Shown here piece after piece: positions 46,033 through 55,873 of a DNA stretch of 64,000 nucleotides (the first letter of the stretch is position 1; each line of letters opens with the position of its first letter). The notes beneath the pieces are model-generated. The model saw only the letters and a program-made list of their open reading frames with translations. It did no database searches and had not been told where the DNA came from. Source of the stretch: Anoxybacillus pushchinoensis (GTDB lineage Bacteria; Bacillota; Bacilli; Bacillales; Anoxybacillaceae); contig NZ_FOJQ01000008.1 in assembly GCF_900111795.1 (NCBI RefSeq), positions 1-64,000 on the forward strand. The letters are read 5' to 3'. The translations under genes were made by a program, and so were the position numbers.

Positions 46033-47799
46033 TTACATTTGAAAGCGTGCGACCGCCTGACGAAGTTGCTCCGCTGTGCTTGCGAGCTCTTGCGACGAGG
46101 CGAGCAGCTCTTGCATCGTTGCGTTTTGTTCTTCTGTCGTTGCGGCGACTTGTTCAATATTATGGGCGGATTGAGATGAAATATCAATAATTTGGTCAGC
46201 GAATGCCGTCATCGTTTTCACTTTTTCTTCTACGGAACGAATCGTATCGTGCACTGTATCGCTTTCTGCTTGGACGCGCGCCATATCGGTCGAAATGGAA
46301 TGGAAAATATGTCCGACTTGTTCGACGAGCGAATGACCTGTTTGGAACGATTCGCTGCTTTCATTCATCACATGTACAGCGTGCGCCGTTTGCGTTTGCG
46401 ACTGTTCGGCAAGCGCGCGAATATTACCTGCAGCATGGGCCGTTTGTTCCGCAAGTTTGCGCACTTCTTCCGCAACGACGCCGAATCCTTTTCCGTGTTC
46501 TCCGGCGCGCGCCGCTTCAATGGCGGCGTTTAACGCAAGCAAATTCGTTTGATCGGAAATGTTTGCAATAAAGCCGACGATTTGATGAATTTCTTTCGAT
46601 TTATCGTTTAGCGATTCAATAACTGTCGCAAGCCGTTCAATTTGTTCGCGAATGAGCTTCATTTGTGCAACCGTTTGCTCTACTAAAGATGTTCCTTCGT
46701 TGACGCGTTTCGTTGCTTCGTTTGTTCGTTTCGTCGTTTCAGATACTTTCGTCATAACAGTCGTTAGCGCATCAGATACGTCATGTACCGCTTCATTCGT
46801 TTGTTTCGATACATTCACTTGTTCATCTGCACCAGAGGCAACTTCGAGAATGGCTTGTGTAATTTGCTCGTTCGCTTCTGTCGTCGTTTCTGCATTCAAT
46901 CGCAACGTTTGTGACATATCGTTTACATACTTTGCTGCCGCTTGAATTTGGGCGATAGATTGCGCTAGTCCGTCCATTAATTCATTCATCGCATGAGCGA
47001 TTTGTCCGACTTCATCGTTGTTTGTATCCGTCAAACGCTCAACGCGCAAATTGCCGCGCGCAAGCTCATGGCAAATGTGCACAACTCGTTTTAACCGGTT
47101 GCTTATTTTACGGCTAACGACGGTAAGAGAAACGACCGATAAGGCGATGGCGACAACGACCGTTATAACCATCATCAACATATTTTTCGCGATCGTATCG
47201 TTCATTTGCGCGACAAGGTCATGCCGTTCACGAATAATGAGCTGCTTTAATATGTCGAGCTTTTCAATGCTCATATCGCGAATCGTCGCCGCTTTATTTT
47301 GGAAGCTCATAATTTGAAAAATGTCTATAATTTCCCCACGGTCGCGATATGATAAGATGGTCGGTTGAATCGTTTTATGAAGCAGTTCGTTCAGCTGGTT
47401 TTCGATAGAAATCGTTGATTGGTAAATCGTTTTCGCTTCTTCCGTTTGCATATACGGTTCGAGCTGCTTCATTTTATCGTTAAATTGCTTCGTTAAATCT
47501 TCATAGTTCCATAATGTTTCAGGGCGGGGATTTGTCATATAGTCAGTAATGACGATATATTTTTGTTTAAATAATGAGCCGAGGTCGGTAATTAAAATAG
47601 CTTGGTCGCTTTTTTGCTCCACTTGTTTTACGACGTTCGTTAAGTTATGAATAAGCAAGGCGACAAAAATGAAAACGCCGACAAATAAAACGGTCGTAAA
47701 GCTAAAAACGATCCCGTACTTTCTCCCGATCGTCGTTTTGTTTTTCAGTTCATCCGTTTTCGCTTTTTTCAGAAAACGGCTCATCCATCGGGCTTTCAT
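46033..47799 (-). CDS. Methyl-accepting chemotaxis protein
   Basis: A 588-residue chemoreceptor: a membrane helix near residues 30-55, an external helical sensor domain, a second membrane helix near 210-230 ([19 protein letters not shown]), a HAMP region ([18 protein letters not shown]) and a long cytoplasmic coiled coil with the signalling tip [27 protein letters not shown] 47799 is placed by AAAGGAGG just upstream. The ligand is unknown. It is a lone gene. Confidence 0.9.
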   Translation of the reverse strand: MKARWMSRFLKKAKTDELKNKTTIGRKYGIVFSFTTVLFVGVFIFVALLIHNLTNVVKQVEQKSDQAILITDLGSLFKQKYIVITDYMTNPRPETLWNYEDLTKQFNDKMKQLEPYMQTEEAKTIYQSTISIENQLNELLHKTIQPTILSYRDRGEIIDIFQIMSFQNKAATIRDMSIEKLDILKQLIIRERHDLVAQMNDTIAKNMLMMVITVVVAIALSVVSLTVVSRKISNRLKRVVHICHELARGNLRVERLTDTNNDEVGQIAHAMNELMDGLAQSIAQIQAAAKYVNDMSQTLRLNAETTTEANEQITQAILEVASGADEQVNVSKQTNEAVHDVSDALTTVMTKVSETTKRTNEATKRVNEGTSLVEQTVAQMKLIREQIERLATVIESLNDKSKEIHQIVGFIANISDQTNLLALNAAIEAARAGEHGKGFGVVAEEVRKLAEQTAHAAGNIRALAEQSQTQTAHAVHVMNESSESFQTGHSLVEQVGHIFHSISTDMARVQAESDTVHDTIRSVEEKVKTMTAFADQIIDISSQSAHNIEQVAATTEEQNATMQELLASSQELASTAEQLRQAVARFQM

Positions 47800-47940
47800 G
47801 AAGAAGCCTCCTTTACTTTTTGTATCATTATAGCACGACAGTTCGTGGGAAGGGGAGAACATTTTTGGACAAAATGCCACGAATTTTGTTACAAATTTTT
47901 TGTTGCAATCGGTTTCAAGTTCGGTTGAAATTCAAATTAA

Positions 47941-48117
47941 CAAGGACAATACATTAGCTATTGGAACTACATTATGGCGGCGTCGATGGTGTTTACGATG
48001 CCTGTGTTAGTCATTTATGCATTTTTTAATCGCTACTTTCTCAAAGGTATTTCGTTTACAGGTGGGAAAATGATCCCCCTTGTTTCATTTCTTCTAGCTC
48101 ACGATATTCGTCTATAA
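47941..48117 (+). pseudogene. 3' remnant of a MalG-type sugar ABC permease gene
   Basis: Directly after a stop, the frame reads QGQYISYWNYIMAASMVF, then TMPVLVIYAFFNRYF and GISFTGG, which is the typical C-terminus of carbohydrate ABC permeases of the MalG class. The end after FTGGK looks unrelated. The upstream half and partner genes are absent. It is a deletion scar in the 47800-48234 gap; the rest of that gap holds only the MCP promoter region and one doubtful tiny frame. Confidence 0.7.
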
Positions 48118-48176
48118 ATAAAAGAATATATCCCGTCACCAATTACTTTCATAAGTTGAATCCATTCGCGGTTCAT
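48099..48176 (-). CDS. Doubtful 25-codon ORF with a strong ribosome site
   Basis: A minus-strand frame MNREWIQLMK... ends after 25 codons. ACGAGGTGA lies at ideal distance before ATG 48176. Continuing one frame over gives an acidic helical stretch (IDEYRELEEMKQGG), so it may be a frameshifted small gene. It overlaps the permease remnant. No family is recognised. Confidence 0.25.
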   Translation of the reverse strand: MNREWIQLMKVIGDGIYSFIYRRIS

Positions 48177-48234
48177 ATACGTCACCTCGTCATGTATTGC
48201 TCCTTCAATGTATGACGAAAGCGAGGCGAATGTA

Positions 48235-48570
48235 TCAATCCGCCCCATATCCGACGTCTTTGTCTGGATGCATAAACGGAGCGTTTTCGCTTCGTTTTTC
48301 TTCTAATTGCGCACGATTTTCAGGCGTGTTCCAGCCGATGTCGTTCGTCGGATGCACCCATTCGTCCCCAGCCATGATGCTCGGGTCTGTTTCATCGCTC
48401 CATTGATGAAGCGGCGAGTTTGGCGAATTATATTTACTGTCGCCAATGACGACGCCATATTTGTTCACAAACGGCGGCTGCATGCGCATGCCCGTTCCTT
48501 TAAACGACGGAGCATGTATTTGATGCGGCAGTGTTTCGTCCAAAATTGGCGATTCGATATCTTTTTTCAT
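48235..48570 (-). CDS. DUF3905 family protein
   Basis: A 111-residue acidic, soluble protein with MQPPFVNKYGVVIGDS, SPLHQWSDETDPSIMAGDEWVHPTNDIG, matching DUF3905 proteins restricted to spore-forming Bacillaceae. No signal or membrane helix. ATG 48570 has GAGGTGATG nearby. Function unknown; it lies divergent to a microprotein operon that may also be sporulation-linked. Confidence 0.8.
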   Translation of the reverse strand: MKKDIESPILDETLPHQIHAPSFKGTGMRMQPPFVNKYGVVIGDSKYNSPNSPLHQWSDETDPSIMAGDEWVHPTNDIGWNTPENRAQLEEKRSENAPFMHPDKDVGYGAD

Positions 48571-48653
48571 CCATCATCACCTCGCTATTAATGTGGCTTA
48601 ACAACGTATAAAATATGTCGTTTTGCATGACATTACTTGTAGGGGGGATTTAT

Positions 48654-48800
48654 ATGCGTTTTCCAATTGCGCAGTTGCATGAGCGCGACATCGCCCAAGT
48701 GCAACAATGGGAACAAACGCTTCGGCAACAAACAGGTGAAGACATTATATTGATTGCATACAAAGGAGTGGAACGTGATGAAAAGAAAAGTGACACATGA
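48654..48800 (+). CDS. Microprotein 1 of a three-gene operon
   Basis: A 48-residue protein (MRFPIAQLHERDIAQ at the start, then a helical QWEQTLRQQTGEDIILIAYKG). ATG 48654 follows GGGGGGATTT. Mostly one amphipathic helix and a short strand; no family is recognised. The next gene starts 23 bases before its stop with its own AAAGGAGTGG, so expression is linked. Confidence 0.6.
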   Translation: MRFPIAQLHERDIAQVQQWEQTLRQQTGEDIILIAYKGVERDEKKSDT

Positions 48801-48933
48801 TGCAGCAAAAACAAATAACCAAACGCCGACGGAAAGCATGCCGAAAGATGAATTTGCTGCGCAATACGCCGGTGGCGAAGATATGAGCCGAGGGGCGAAC
48901 CGAAACTCGAAAAAAGGACGGCAAGGAAAATGA
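48778..48933 (+). CDS. Microprotein 2 of a three-gene operon
   Basis: A 51-residue, hydrophilic, basic protein (starts MKRKVTHDAAKTNNQTP, contains PKDEFAAQYAGGEDMSRG and ends in a lysine/arginine-rich NRNSKKGRQGK). A near-perfect AAAGGAGTGG lies 6 bases before ATG 48778. Composition is like small spore proteins, and likely disordered. The family is not firmly known. It overlaps microprotein 3 by 4 bases. Confidence 0.65.
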   Translation: MKRKVTHDAAKTNNQTPTESMPKDEFAAQYAGGEDMSRGANRNSKKGRQGK

Positions 48934-49064
48934 AAAATAAACAAGCAGGGAAAACGATTCCAATTCCAGGCGATATATTAAAGGAAGAATTCGGGAGCGA
49001 ACAAGGCGACATCAATGCGCATAAAGTGATGGAGTTAATGGAAGAGGCAAAGAAGAAAAAGTAG
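48930..49064 (+). CDS. Microprotein 3 of a three-gene operon
   Basis: A 44-residue charged protein (MKNKQAGKTIPIPGDILKEEF at the start; ends EEAKKKK). It begins in the stop of microprotein 2 (ATGA) behind AAGGAA, so it is translationally coupled. A terminator follows at once. No family is recognised. Confidence 0.6.
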   Translation: MKNKQAGKTIPIPGDILKEEFGSEQGDINAHKVMELMEEAKKKK

Positions 49065-49085
49065 GAGTGGAGGCTCCTACTTTTC
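49061..49085. terminator. Bidirectional terminator between microprotein 3 and the radical SAM gene
   Basis: GTAGGAG and CTCCTAC form a 7 bp stem with a 6-base loop and T run; the stop codons of both flanking genes lie in or beside the stem. Confidence 0.75.
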
Positions 49086-50804
49086 CATTTCCAAAAAATA
49101 CGTCTCTGCTTTCAACGTCGATTGGTTAAAGTATACGATCATCGCCATATGGCAACGGCGAATGTGTTTCGTTTGTAAATAATGCGGCAAGTCGAAAGGA
49201 ATCATTTCGACGACGGTATGTTTAAATAATTCTTTTTCGCTTAGGGAAAGAAGATGCGGTTGTTCGGACAGTTTTTCGTATACGCGTGCGCGCGCACTCT
49301 TGTCCGTTTTTTCGTCCCACCACGGTTTGCGCGGTTTTTGTTTTTGATTGCGCAAATAGTCGTATTTCATCAACGCTTCGACAATTGGTAAGTTGGGCGT
49401 GTTTGTCGTTTGTAAAAACGAATAGAGACGGCGGAATAAATCTTCAAGCTGATGTCCGATGCGCGCCCATCCTTGTTCGTCCCAATACGTGCCGAACGAT
49501 TGGAAAAAGTCAAACGGTGTGTCAAATAAATGGGTGACGATATATTCAATCGTCTCGTCCATGCGATGGTCGTTCCAATATTTTTCAAGCACATCTTCTA
49601 CTTGTTTTAAGCGAATGACGTCGTCAAATGATAGCACGCGGTTGCGCAACATTTCATACGGCGCCCGATCCATAAAGATGTAGCCGTACTCGTCTGCTTG
49701 ACGGCGCAGTCCTGTGCCGCGCAACATTTTTAAAAACCCGAGCTGCAATTCTTCAGGGCGAAGGGCAAACACGTCGTTAAACGTTTTTCGAAACGATGTG
49801 TAATCTTCTTCAGGAAGTCCGGCAATTAAATCGAGATGTTGCGCAATTTTTCCACCTTGTTTTACCATCGTAACCGTTCGGGTAAGTTTATCAAAATTTT
49901 GTTTCCGCATGACGAGTTTATTCACTTCATCGTTCGTCGATTGCACGCCAATTTCAAAGCGAAACAGTCCCGGCGGCGCTTCACGGTTTAAAAACTCGAT
50001 CACTTCTGGACGCATAATATCCGCTGTAATTTCAAATTGAAAGACGACGCCCGGCACGTGTTCGTCAATTAAAAATTGAAACATATCCATCGCATAGCTG
50101 CGGCTAATGTTAAACGTGCGATCGACAAATTTAATGACTTTCGCGCCATGTTTCATTAAGTAGCGTAAATCTTCTTTTATTTTTTCACGGTCAAAATAGC
50201 GCACGCCAACTTCAATGGACGACAAACAAAATTGACAGCTGAACGGACAGCCGCGGCTCGTTTCGACGTATGTGACGCGTTTGGACAAATGCGGAATATC
50301 TTCTGGAAAGCGAAACGGCGACGGCATATTCGCTAAATTGATTTTATTTCGCTGCGGATTGATGACCGGTTTGCCGTCTTTATGAAAGGCAAGTCCAGCG
50401 ATCGTTGCGACATCTTCACCGCGATGAAGCGCTGTCAGAAGCTGTTTAAACGTTTCTTCTCCTTCGCCGATGACGATATAATCAAACTGTGGTACGCTCT
50501 CAAGCCAATAAGCAACATCGTATGACACTTCCGGCCCACCGACGACGATCGTAACGTTCGGATGCACTTTTTTTAATAGCTGAACGACTTCAATCGTCTG
50601 TTCAATGTTCCAAATGTAACAGCTAAATCCAACGACATCTGGCTTGCGGCGGTATAAATCGGTGACGATATTTAACACAGGGTCTTTAATCGTATATTCG
50701 ACGAGCTGCACATGAAACTCTGGTGCGGCGTATGCTTTCAAATACCGGATCGCTAAGTTTGTATGAATATATTTCGCATTTAACGTTGTACAGATAATGT
50801 TCAC
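49077..50804 (-). CDS. B12-binding radical SAM protein (DUF4080 type)
   Basis: A 575-residue enzyme. Residues 1-135 form a cobalamin-binding domain (PDVVGFSCYIWN, IVVGGPEVSYD), the radical SAM domain follows with TSRGCPFSCQFCLSS (CxxxCxxC cluster), and a C-terminal DUF4080-like region completes it. Such proteins typically methylate or rearrange unactivated carbons. GTG 50804 is preferred, with AAGGAG 9 bases upstream; the ATG at 50822 overlaps that site. The substrate is unknown. It stands alone. Confidence 0.85.
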   Translation of the reverse strand: MNIICTTLNAKYIHTNLAIRYLKAYAAPEFHVQLVEYTIKDPVLNIVTDLYRRKPDVVGFSCYIWNIEQTIEVVQLLKKVHPNVTIVVGGPEVSYDVAYWLESVPQFDYIVIGEGEETFKQLLTALHRGEDVATIAGLAFHKDGKPVINPQRNKINLANMPSPFRFPEDIPHLSKRVTYVETSRGCPFSCQFCLSSIEVGVRYFDREKIKEDLRYLMKHGAKVIKFVDRTFNISRSYAMDMFQFLIDEHVPGVVFQFEITADIMRPEVIEFLNREAPPGLFRFEIGVQSTNDEVNKLVMRKQNFDKLTRTVTMVKQGGKIAQHLDLIAGLPEEDYTSFRKTFNDVFALRPEELQLGFLKMLRGTGLRRQADEYGYIFMDRAPYEMLRNRVLSFDDVIRLKQVEDVLEKYWNDHRMDETIEYIVTHLFDTPFDFFQSFGTYWDEQGWARIGHQLEDLFRRLYSFLQTTNTPNLPIVEALMKYDYLRNQKQKPRKPWWDEKTDKSARARVYEKLSEQPHLLSLSEKELFKHTVVEMIPFDLPHYLQTKHIRRCHMAMIVYFNQSTLKAETYFLEMEK

Positions 50805-50865
50805 TGCAAACGACTCCTTCATATGTAGGTTGCAACAAACTATTATATCATATCGGAAGGGAAGG

Positions 50866-50900
50866 AAAAAAGGGTGCCCTACAAAAAGGACACCCTTTTA
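50866..50900 (-). terminator. Terminator of lutP
   Basis: AAAAGGGTG and CACCCTTTT form a 9 bp stem around a 14-base loop, with a T run on the minus strand. Confidence 0.75.
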
Positions 50901-50902
50901 TG

Positions 50903-52681
50903 TTATGCAGAAATTTGTTTTTCTGCTTTTGTCGTTTTGCCGCGGTTTGACATCATAAAGAAGATGAAAGCGACGACGACAGCGTATAAAATGAACCATA
51001 TGTTGAAGCCGCCAACGACAAGCCCCATGCCAAGCATACCCGCAGCTAAAATGTAATATGTCATCGGAATGAGTGCTTTACGAATTAAATTTCCTTCTTG
51101 ACCGACGAGGCCGACTGTTGCAGAAGCAGCGACGACGTTATGGACGCAAATCATATTTCCTGCTGCTCCACCAACAGCTTGCAGCGCAACGACGACCGCA
51201 GCACCTGAAGCTGACAAGCCGATGCTTTCTGCCGTACCGAACTGGAAGAGAGAGAACATCATATTGCTAAATGTGTTACTTCCAGCGATAAACGCGCCGA
51301 GCGCACCGATGAGCGGCGCAACGACCGGCCATGCTGAACCAGCGATGTACGATACCCCTTCTGCTAAAACGAGCGGCATGCTTGCAAGTTCTTCTGTTTT
51401 TGAGTTAATGAAAATGTTGATCATTGGTACGGCGAAAATGAGCGCTGAACCTGCGCTTAATGCCGTTTTAAATGAATCGCTAAACGCTTTTTTGTAGCTT
51501 TTTGCATCCATGCGATGTAACACGTATGTGATGAGCGAAACGACTAAGAAAATTGTACCCGGCAAGTAAAGTGGCGTCGATTTAATCGCGATGCCGGAGT
51601 TAAATACGTTGTCGATTAAAATGGTGACGCTTTCTCCTGTTAAAAATGTTTTTACTTCCGTTACTGTGCGCGTAATGACGAGCAAAATCGCAACTAATAC
51701 GTATGGGAACCATGCGTTTAAAAGCGAAATGCGCTTGTTCCCTTGTTGCAAGTTCACTTGTTCGTTGTTTAAGCGGCCGATCCAATCTTGTTCCCATTCG
51801 CTCCGCTTTTCAAAGTCAAACGTATCTTTTGGCATAAACAAGCCTGCTTTTGCGGCTGGTACGACGATCATCAGGCCGATTAACGCCCCGACTAACGATG
51901 GAAACTCTGGTCCGAGCACGTTTGCGATTATCGCATACGGAACGGTGAACGCCAATCCGGCAAGCAACGCAAACTTCCATACGCGTAATCCTTCGCGGAA
52001 TGAACGATTTTTACCGAAAAAGCGCGTCATCATGCCGACCATAATGAGCGGAATGAACGTTCCGACTAACGCATGAATGAGACCGACGTTTGCGGCAATT
52101 TGCAACAAATAATCCGTAAACTCCATATCGCCAATCGCTTTCATAACCGCTTCTTGGTTAGCAAGCCCTGTATTAACTCCAACGAGAATTGGCGTACCGA
52201 TTGCCCCGAAAGAAACAGGCGTACTTTGAATAATAAGCGCAACTAGTACGGCGGCCATCGCAGGAAAACCGATTGCGACAAGAAGCGGGGCAGCGATGGC
52301 TGCTGGCGTACCAAAACCTGCTGCACCTTCAATAAATGAACCGAACAACCAAGCGATAATGATCGCTTGAATGCGGCGGTCTGGCGAAATGTGAATAAAC
52401 CCTTGACGAATCGTTTCAATTGCGCCGCTTTCTTTCACCGTATTTAAAAGCAACACCGCACCGAAGACGATAAACATAATTTCAATCGCTGTTTTTATAC
52501 CGTTGACGCTTGCGGCGGCGACAACGTTCATTTTCGTTCCCCAAACAAATAGCGCAATAGCTGCGGTGACAACGAGCGCAACAGGCATCGCGCGGCTCGC
52601 TGGCCATTTCAGCACGACGAGAAATAAGAAAACTGTTAAAATTGGCAATAGTGCGATAAAAGATAACATACCGATACTCAT
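50903..52681 (-). CDS. lutP: L-lactate permease (LctP family)
   Basis: A 592-residue lactate:H+ symporter with about 13 helices and family stretches [20 protein letters not shown] and [25 protein letters not shown] 52681 follows GGGGGATTT and gives the usual LctP length. It is divergent from lutR, and a palindrome matching one upstream of lutA lies in its promoter region, so all lactate genes should respond together. Confidence 0.93.
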   Translation of the reverse strand: MSIGMLSFIALLPILTVFLFLVVLKWPASRAMPVALVVTAAIALFVWGTKMNVVAAASVNGIKTAIEIMFIVFGAVLLLNTVKESGAIETIRQGFIHISPDRRIQAIIIAWLFGSFIEGAAGFGTPAAIAAPLLVAIGFPAMAAVLVALIIQSTPVSFGAIGTPILVGVNTGLANQEAVMKAIGDMEFTDYLLQIAANVGLIHALVGTFIPLIMVGMMTRFFGKNRSFREGLRVWKFALLAGLAFTVPYAIIANVLGPEFPSLVGALIGLMIVVPAAKAGLFMPKDTFDFEKRSEWEQDWIGRLNNEQVNLQQGNKRISLLNAWFPYVLVAILLVITRTVTEVKTFLTGESVTILIDNVFNSGIAIKSTPLYLPGTIFLVVSLITYVLHRMDAKSYKKAFSDSFKTALSAGSALIFAVPMINIFINSKTEELASMPLVLAEGVSYIAGSAWPVVAPLIGALGAFIAGSNTFSNMMFSLFQFGTAESIGLSASGAAVVVALQAVGGAAGNMICVHNVVAASATVGLVGQEGNLIRKALIPMTYYILAAGMLGMGLVVGGFNIWFILYAVVVAFIFFMMSNRGKTTKAEKQISA

Positions 52682-52763
52682 ACAAATCCCCCTTTGTTTA
52701 TGTGAATGATATAACAATATGTGATGACGTAATTCCTTATCCCCTCCTCATAAGGTCATACAA

Positions 52764-52774
52764 TCATCTGATGA
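52764..52774. promoter_or_regulatory. Candidate LutR operator upstream of lutP
   Basis: TCATCTGATGA is an 11-base palindrome. On the minus strand the 15 bases ATACTCATCAGATGA are identical to 53639-53653 upstream of lutA. Shared sites before permease and enzyme genes point to control by the GntR-type regulator encoded between them. Confidence 0.75.
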
Positions 52775-52907
52775 GTATATCATAATGTAAGCGCAATCAT
52801 TTTTCAATACAAAAATTTAAAAATTTTTCACATTTCTTTTGTACAAAAATATGATATGATATTCTATTTGTGTGGGGGAGTAAACAAGAGATGATGGGGT
52901 GGACAAT

Positions 52908-53618
52908 GTGTACAAACAAATTAAGCCGAAAAAAATATATGAAGAAGTAGCCGAAGCCATCTTACATATGATTCAAACGGGACAGTTAAAGCCCGGAGAT
53001 AAACTCGACTCCGTCCAGCAGCTTGCCGAAAACTTTCAAGTCGGCCGCGCGGCCATTCGCGAAGCGTTAACGGCGCTTAGGGCGATGGGGCTTATTGAAA
53101 TGAAACAAGGGGAAGGCACATACGTGCGCGAATTTGACCCAGCGATGTTATCGTTTCCGATTTCTGCTGCTGTGCTGATGAATAAAGAAGACGTTGCCCA
53201 TTTATTAGAAGTGCGCAAACTGCTTGAAGTTGGCGCAGCTGGAGTGGCGGCGCGAAAACGGACGGAAGAAGATTTGCGCGCGATGCAAAGCGCCCTTACG
53301 CAAATGCGTGAGGTGATCGGCGATGAAGAGCTTGGGGAACAGGCCGACTTTTTATTTCATATGGCGATTGCGGCGGCGACGAAAAATCCGTTATTAGTTA
53401 GCTTAATGAACAACGTGTCGGGAATGATGATGGAAACGATGCGTGAAACGCGACGCATTTGGCTGTTTGCGAAACAAGCGACGACGGAGCAGCTGCTTGA
53501 AGACCATATCGCCATTTTTGAAGCGATTCGCGAACAAAACATCGAACTTGCGCAAGAGCGAATGAAAGACCATTTAGGACACGTAGAAAAAGTGCTTTCT
53601 GACTACATTTCTTTATGA
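52908..53618 (+). CDS. lutR: LutR, FadR-type GntR-family repressor of lactate use
   Basis: A 236-residue regulator with the GntR winged helix (KIYEEVAEAILHMIQTGQL, AVRE-like RAAIREALTALRAMGLIE) and an all-helical FCD ligand domain with metal-binding histidines. GTG 52908 follows GGGGTGG by about 6 bases; an in-frame GTG at 52899 would add three residues. It lies between lutP and lutABC, as in B. subtilis, where LutR represses lactate use until lactate is present. Confidence 0.88.
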   Translation: MYKQIKPKKIYEEVAEAILHMIQTGQLKPGDKLDSVQQLAENFQVGRAAIREALTALRAMGLIEMKQGEGTYVREFDPAMLSFPISAAVLMNKEDVAHLLEVRKLLEVGAAGVAARKRTEEDLRAMQSALTQMREVIGDEELGEQADFLFHMAIAAATKNPLLVSLMNNVSGMMMETMRETRRIWLFAKQATTEQLLEDHIAIFEAIREQNIELAQERMKDHLGHVEKVLSDYISL

Positions 53619-53642
53619 TGGGGGGGCTCCCTCCACACATAC

Positions 53643-53653
53643 TCATCAGATGA
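53643..53653. promoter_or_regulatory. Candidate LutR operator upstream of lutABC
   Basis: TCATCAGATGA, the same palindrome as at 52764, lies 4 bases upstream of the -35 of the lutABC promoter. Confidence 0.75.
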
Positions 53654-53657
53654 CCGG

Positions 53658-53686
53658 TTGACTAATTTGGCAATTGCATGTAAAGT
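53658..53686 (+). promoter_or_regulatory. lutABC promoter
   Basis: TTGACT at 53658-53663 and TAAAGT at 53681-53686 are 17 bases apart, between the LutR palindrome and a cre-like palindrome. Confidence 0.6.
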
Positions 53687-53693
53687 GAAGGAA

Positions 53694-53709
53694 AAGAAAA
53701 CGTTTTCTT
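53694..53709. promoter_or_regulatory. cre-like palindrome in the lutABC leader
   Basis: AAGAAAACGTTTTCTT is a perfect 16-base palindrome that fits the cre consensus with one mismatch. Just after the promoter, it would let CcpA repress lactate use. Confidence 0.6.
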
Positions 53710-53725
53710 GGAGAGGGGATTTCGG

Positions 53726-54442
53726 ATGAACGTCACATTATTCGTTACATGTTTAGTCGATTTATTTCACGTCAATGTCGGAAAAGCGACAGTAGAGCTG
53801 TTAGAGCGGCTTGGATGCACAATTCATTTTCCAGAAGGGCAAACGTGCTGTGGTCAGCCCGCGTACAATAGCGGGTATGTAAAAGAAGCGAAGGAAGCGA
53901 TGAAACATATGATTCGCACGTTTGAACATGCAGAATATATCGTGACCCCATCCGGTTCGTGTGCAACGATGTTTAAAGAATATCCGCACATTTTTCAAGG
54001 TGATGGGGAATGGGAAGAACGCGCGCAACGCCTCGCCGATAAAACGTACGAACTGACGCAATTTATTGTTGATGTGCTAAAAGTGGAAGATGTTGGCGCG
54101 CGGTTAGAAGGGAAGGCGACGTACCATACGTCATGTCATATGACGCGCCTGCTCGGCGTGAAAGACGCGCCGTTTACGTTATTACAACACGTGAAAGGGC
54201 TGGAAGTTGTCCCTTTGCCAAACGCGCACAATTGCTGTGGATTTGGCGGCACGTTTTCCGTAAAAATGGGGCCGATTTCAGAACAAATGGTCGATGAAAA
54301 AATTCAATGCATTGAACAAGTCGAAGCGGACTACTTAATTGGCGCCGATTGCGGCTGTTTAATGAACATCGGCGGGCGCATCGAACGAAAAGGGAAGCCG
54401 ATTCGCGTCATGCATATTGCCGAAGTGCTGAACTGTCGATAA
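53726..54442 (+). CDS. lutA: LutA, L-lactate utilisation iron-sulfur protein
   Basis: A 238-residue protein with two CCG domains ([11 protein letters not shown] and [10 protein letters not shown]), same length as B. subtilis LutA. With LutB and LutC it oxidises L-lactate to pyruvate. ATG 53726 follows GGAGAGGGG; an upstream in-frame GTG/ATG reads through that site. Confidence 0.93.
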   Translation: MNVTLFVTCLVDLFHVNVGKATVELLERLGCTIHFPEGQTCCGQPAYNSGYVKEAKEAMKHMIRTFEHAEYIVTPSGSCATMFKEYPHIFQGDGEWEERAQRLADKTYELTQFIVDVLKVEDVGARLEGKATYHTSCHMTRLLGVKDAPFTLLQHVKGLEVVPLPNAHNCCGFGGTFSVKMGPISEQMVDEKIQCIEQVEADYLIGADCGCLMNIGGRIERKGKPIRVMHIAEVLNCR

Positions 54443-54454
54443 GGGGGGATTTAT

Positions 54455-55873
54455 ATGGCATTGAAAATTAACATGGGAGAGTTTCACGAACGGGTGGAAA
54501 AGGGGATTCATAATACGTTTATGCGCGGGGCAGTGGCAGGGGCGCAAGAGCGACTGCGCACGCGCCGATTAGAAGCAGCCGAAGAACTCGGCAACTGGGA
54601 AGAATGGCGCGCGCTCGGAGAAGAAATTCGCCAACATACACTTGAAAACTTAGACTATTATTTAATGCAACTGAGCGAAAATGTAAAAAAACGCGGCGGC
54701 CATGTGTTTTTTGCGCAAACGGCAGAAGAAGCAAACGACTACATTTGCCGCGTCGTCGCAAGCAAACAAGCGAAAAAAATTGTGAAATCGAAGTCGATGG
54801 TGACGGAAGAAATTCATATGAATGCCGCATTAGAGAAGCTTGGCTGTGAAGTCATTGAAACGGATCTTGGCGAATACATTTTGCAAGTCGACGACCACGA
54901 TCCACCGTCTCATATCGTTGCGCCGGCGCTTCATAAAAATAAAGAACAAATTCGCGACGTATTTAAGGAAAAGTTAGCGTACACAAAAACGGAAAAGCCG
55001 GAAGAGCTTGCCCTTCATGCGCGCCATATGCTTCGCCATGAATATATGACAGCTGATGTGGGCATTACCGGATGCAATTTTGCGATTGCCGAGTCCGGTT
55101 CGATTACGCTCGTGACGAACGAAGGAAACGCCGATTTAGTCACCGCATTGCCGAAAACACAAATTACAGTCATGGGAATGGAGCGCATCGTACCGACGTT
55201 TGAAGAAATGGAAGTGCTCGTTAGTTTACTGACGAGGAGTGCGGTCGGGCAAAAGTTGACGAGCTACATTACCGTATTAACCGGTCCGCGCGAGGAAGGG
55301 GAAGTGGATGGACCAGAAGAATTTCATCTCGTCATTGTCGATAACGGGCGTTCTGACATTTTAGGAACGGAATTTCAGTCGGTGTTACAATGCATTCGCT
55401 GCGCGGCTTGCGTCAACGTCTGCCCGGTATATCGCCATATCGGCGGTCATTCATACGGTTCGATTTATTCCGGGCCGATCGGGGCGGTATTGTCCCCGCT
55501 TCTTGGCGGTTACGATGATTATAAAGAATTGCCGTATGCGTCCACGTTATGCGCGGCATGTACGGAAGCGTGCCCGGTTAAAATTCCGCTTCATGAACTG
55601 CTATTAAAACATCGCCAAACGATCGTCGAGCGCGAAGGAAAAGCGCCGATTTCGGAAAAATTAGCGATGAAAGCGTTCGGATTAGGTGCAGCATCATCGC
55701 TGTTATATAAGCTTGGTTCAAAAATTGCCCCGACTGCCGTCAATCCGTTTACGACAAACGACCGCATTTCGAAAGGACCTGGACCGTTAAAAGCGTGGAC
55801 GGACATTCGCGAGTTTCCAGCGCCAGAAAAAGAGCGATTCCGCGACTGGTTGAAACAAAGGGGGAACGAATAA
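54455..55873 (+). CDS. lutB: LutB, L-lactate utilisation iron-sulfur oxidoreductase
   Basis: A 472-residue protein with an N-terminal LUD domain (residues about 65-300) and two C-terminal [4Fe-4S] motifs ([15 protein letters not shown] and [12 protein letters not shown]). It is 12 bases after lutA behind AAGGGGGG and its stop abuts lutC. Confidence 0.93.
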   Translation: MALKINMGEFHERVEKGIHNTFMRGAVAGAQERLRTRRLEAAEELGNWEEWRALGEEIRQHTLENLDYYLMQLSENVKKRGGHVFFAQTAEEANDYICRVVASKQAKKIVKSKSMVTEEIHMNAALEKLGCEVIETDLGEYILQVDDHDPPSHIVAPALHKNKEQIRDVFKEKLAYTKTEKPEELALHARHMLRHEYMTADVGITGCNFAIAESGSITLVTNEGNADLVTALPKTQITVMGMERIVPTFEEMEVLVSLLTRSAVGQKLTSYITVLTGPREEGEVDGPEEFHLVIVDNGRSDILGTEFQSVLQCIRCAACVNVCPVYRHIGGHSYGSIYSGPIGAVLSPLLGGYDDYKELPYASTLCAACTEACPVKIPLHELLLKHRQTIVEREGKAPISEKLAMKAFGLGAASSLLYKLGSKIAPTAVNPFTTNDRISKGPGPLKAWTDIREFPAPEKERFRDWLKQRGNE

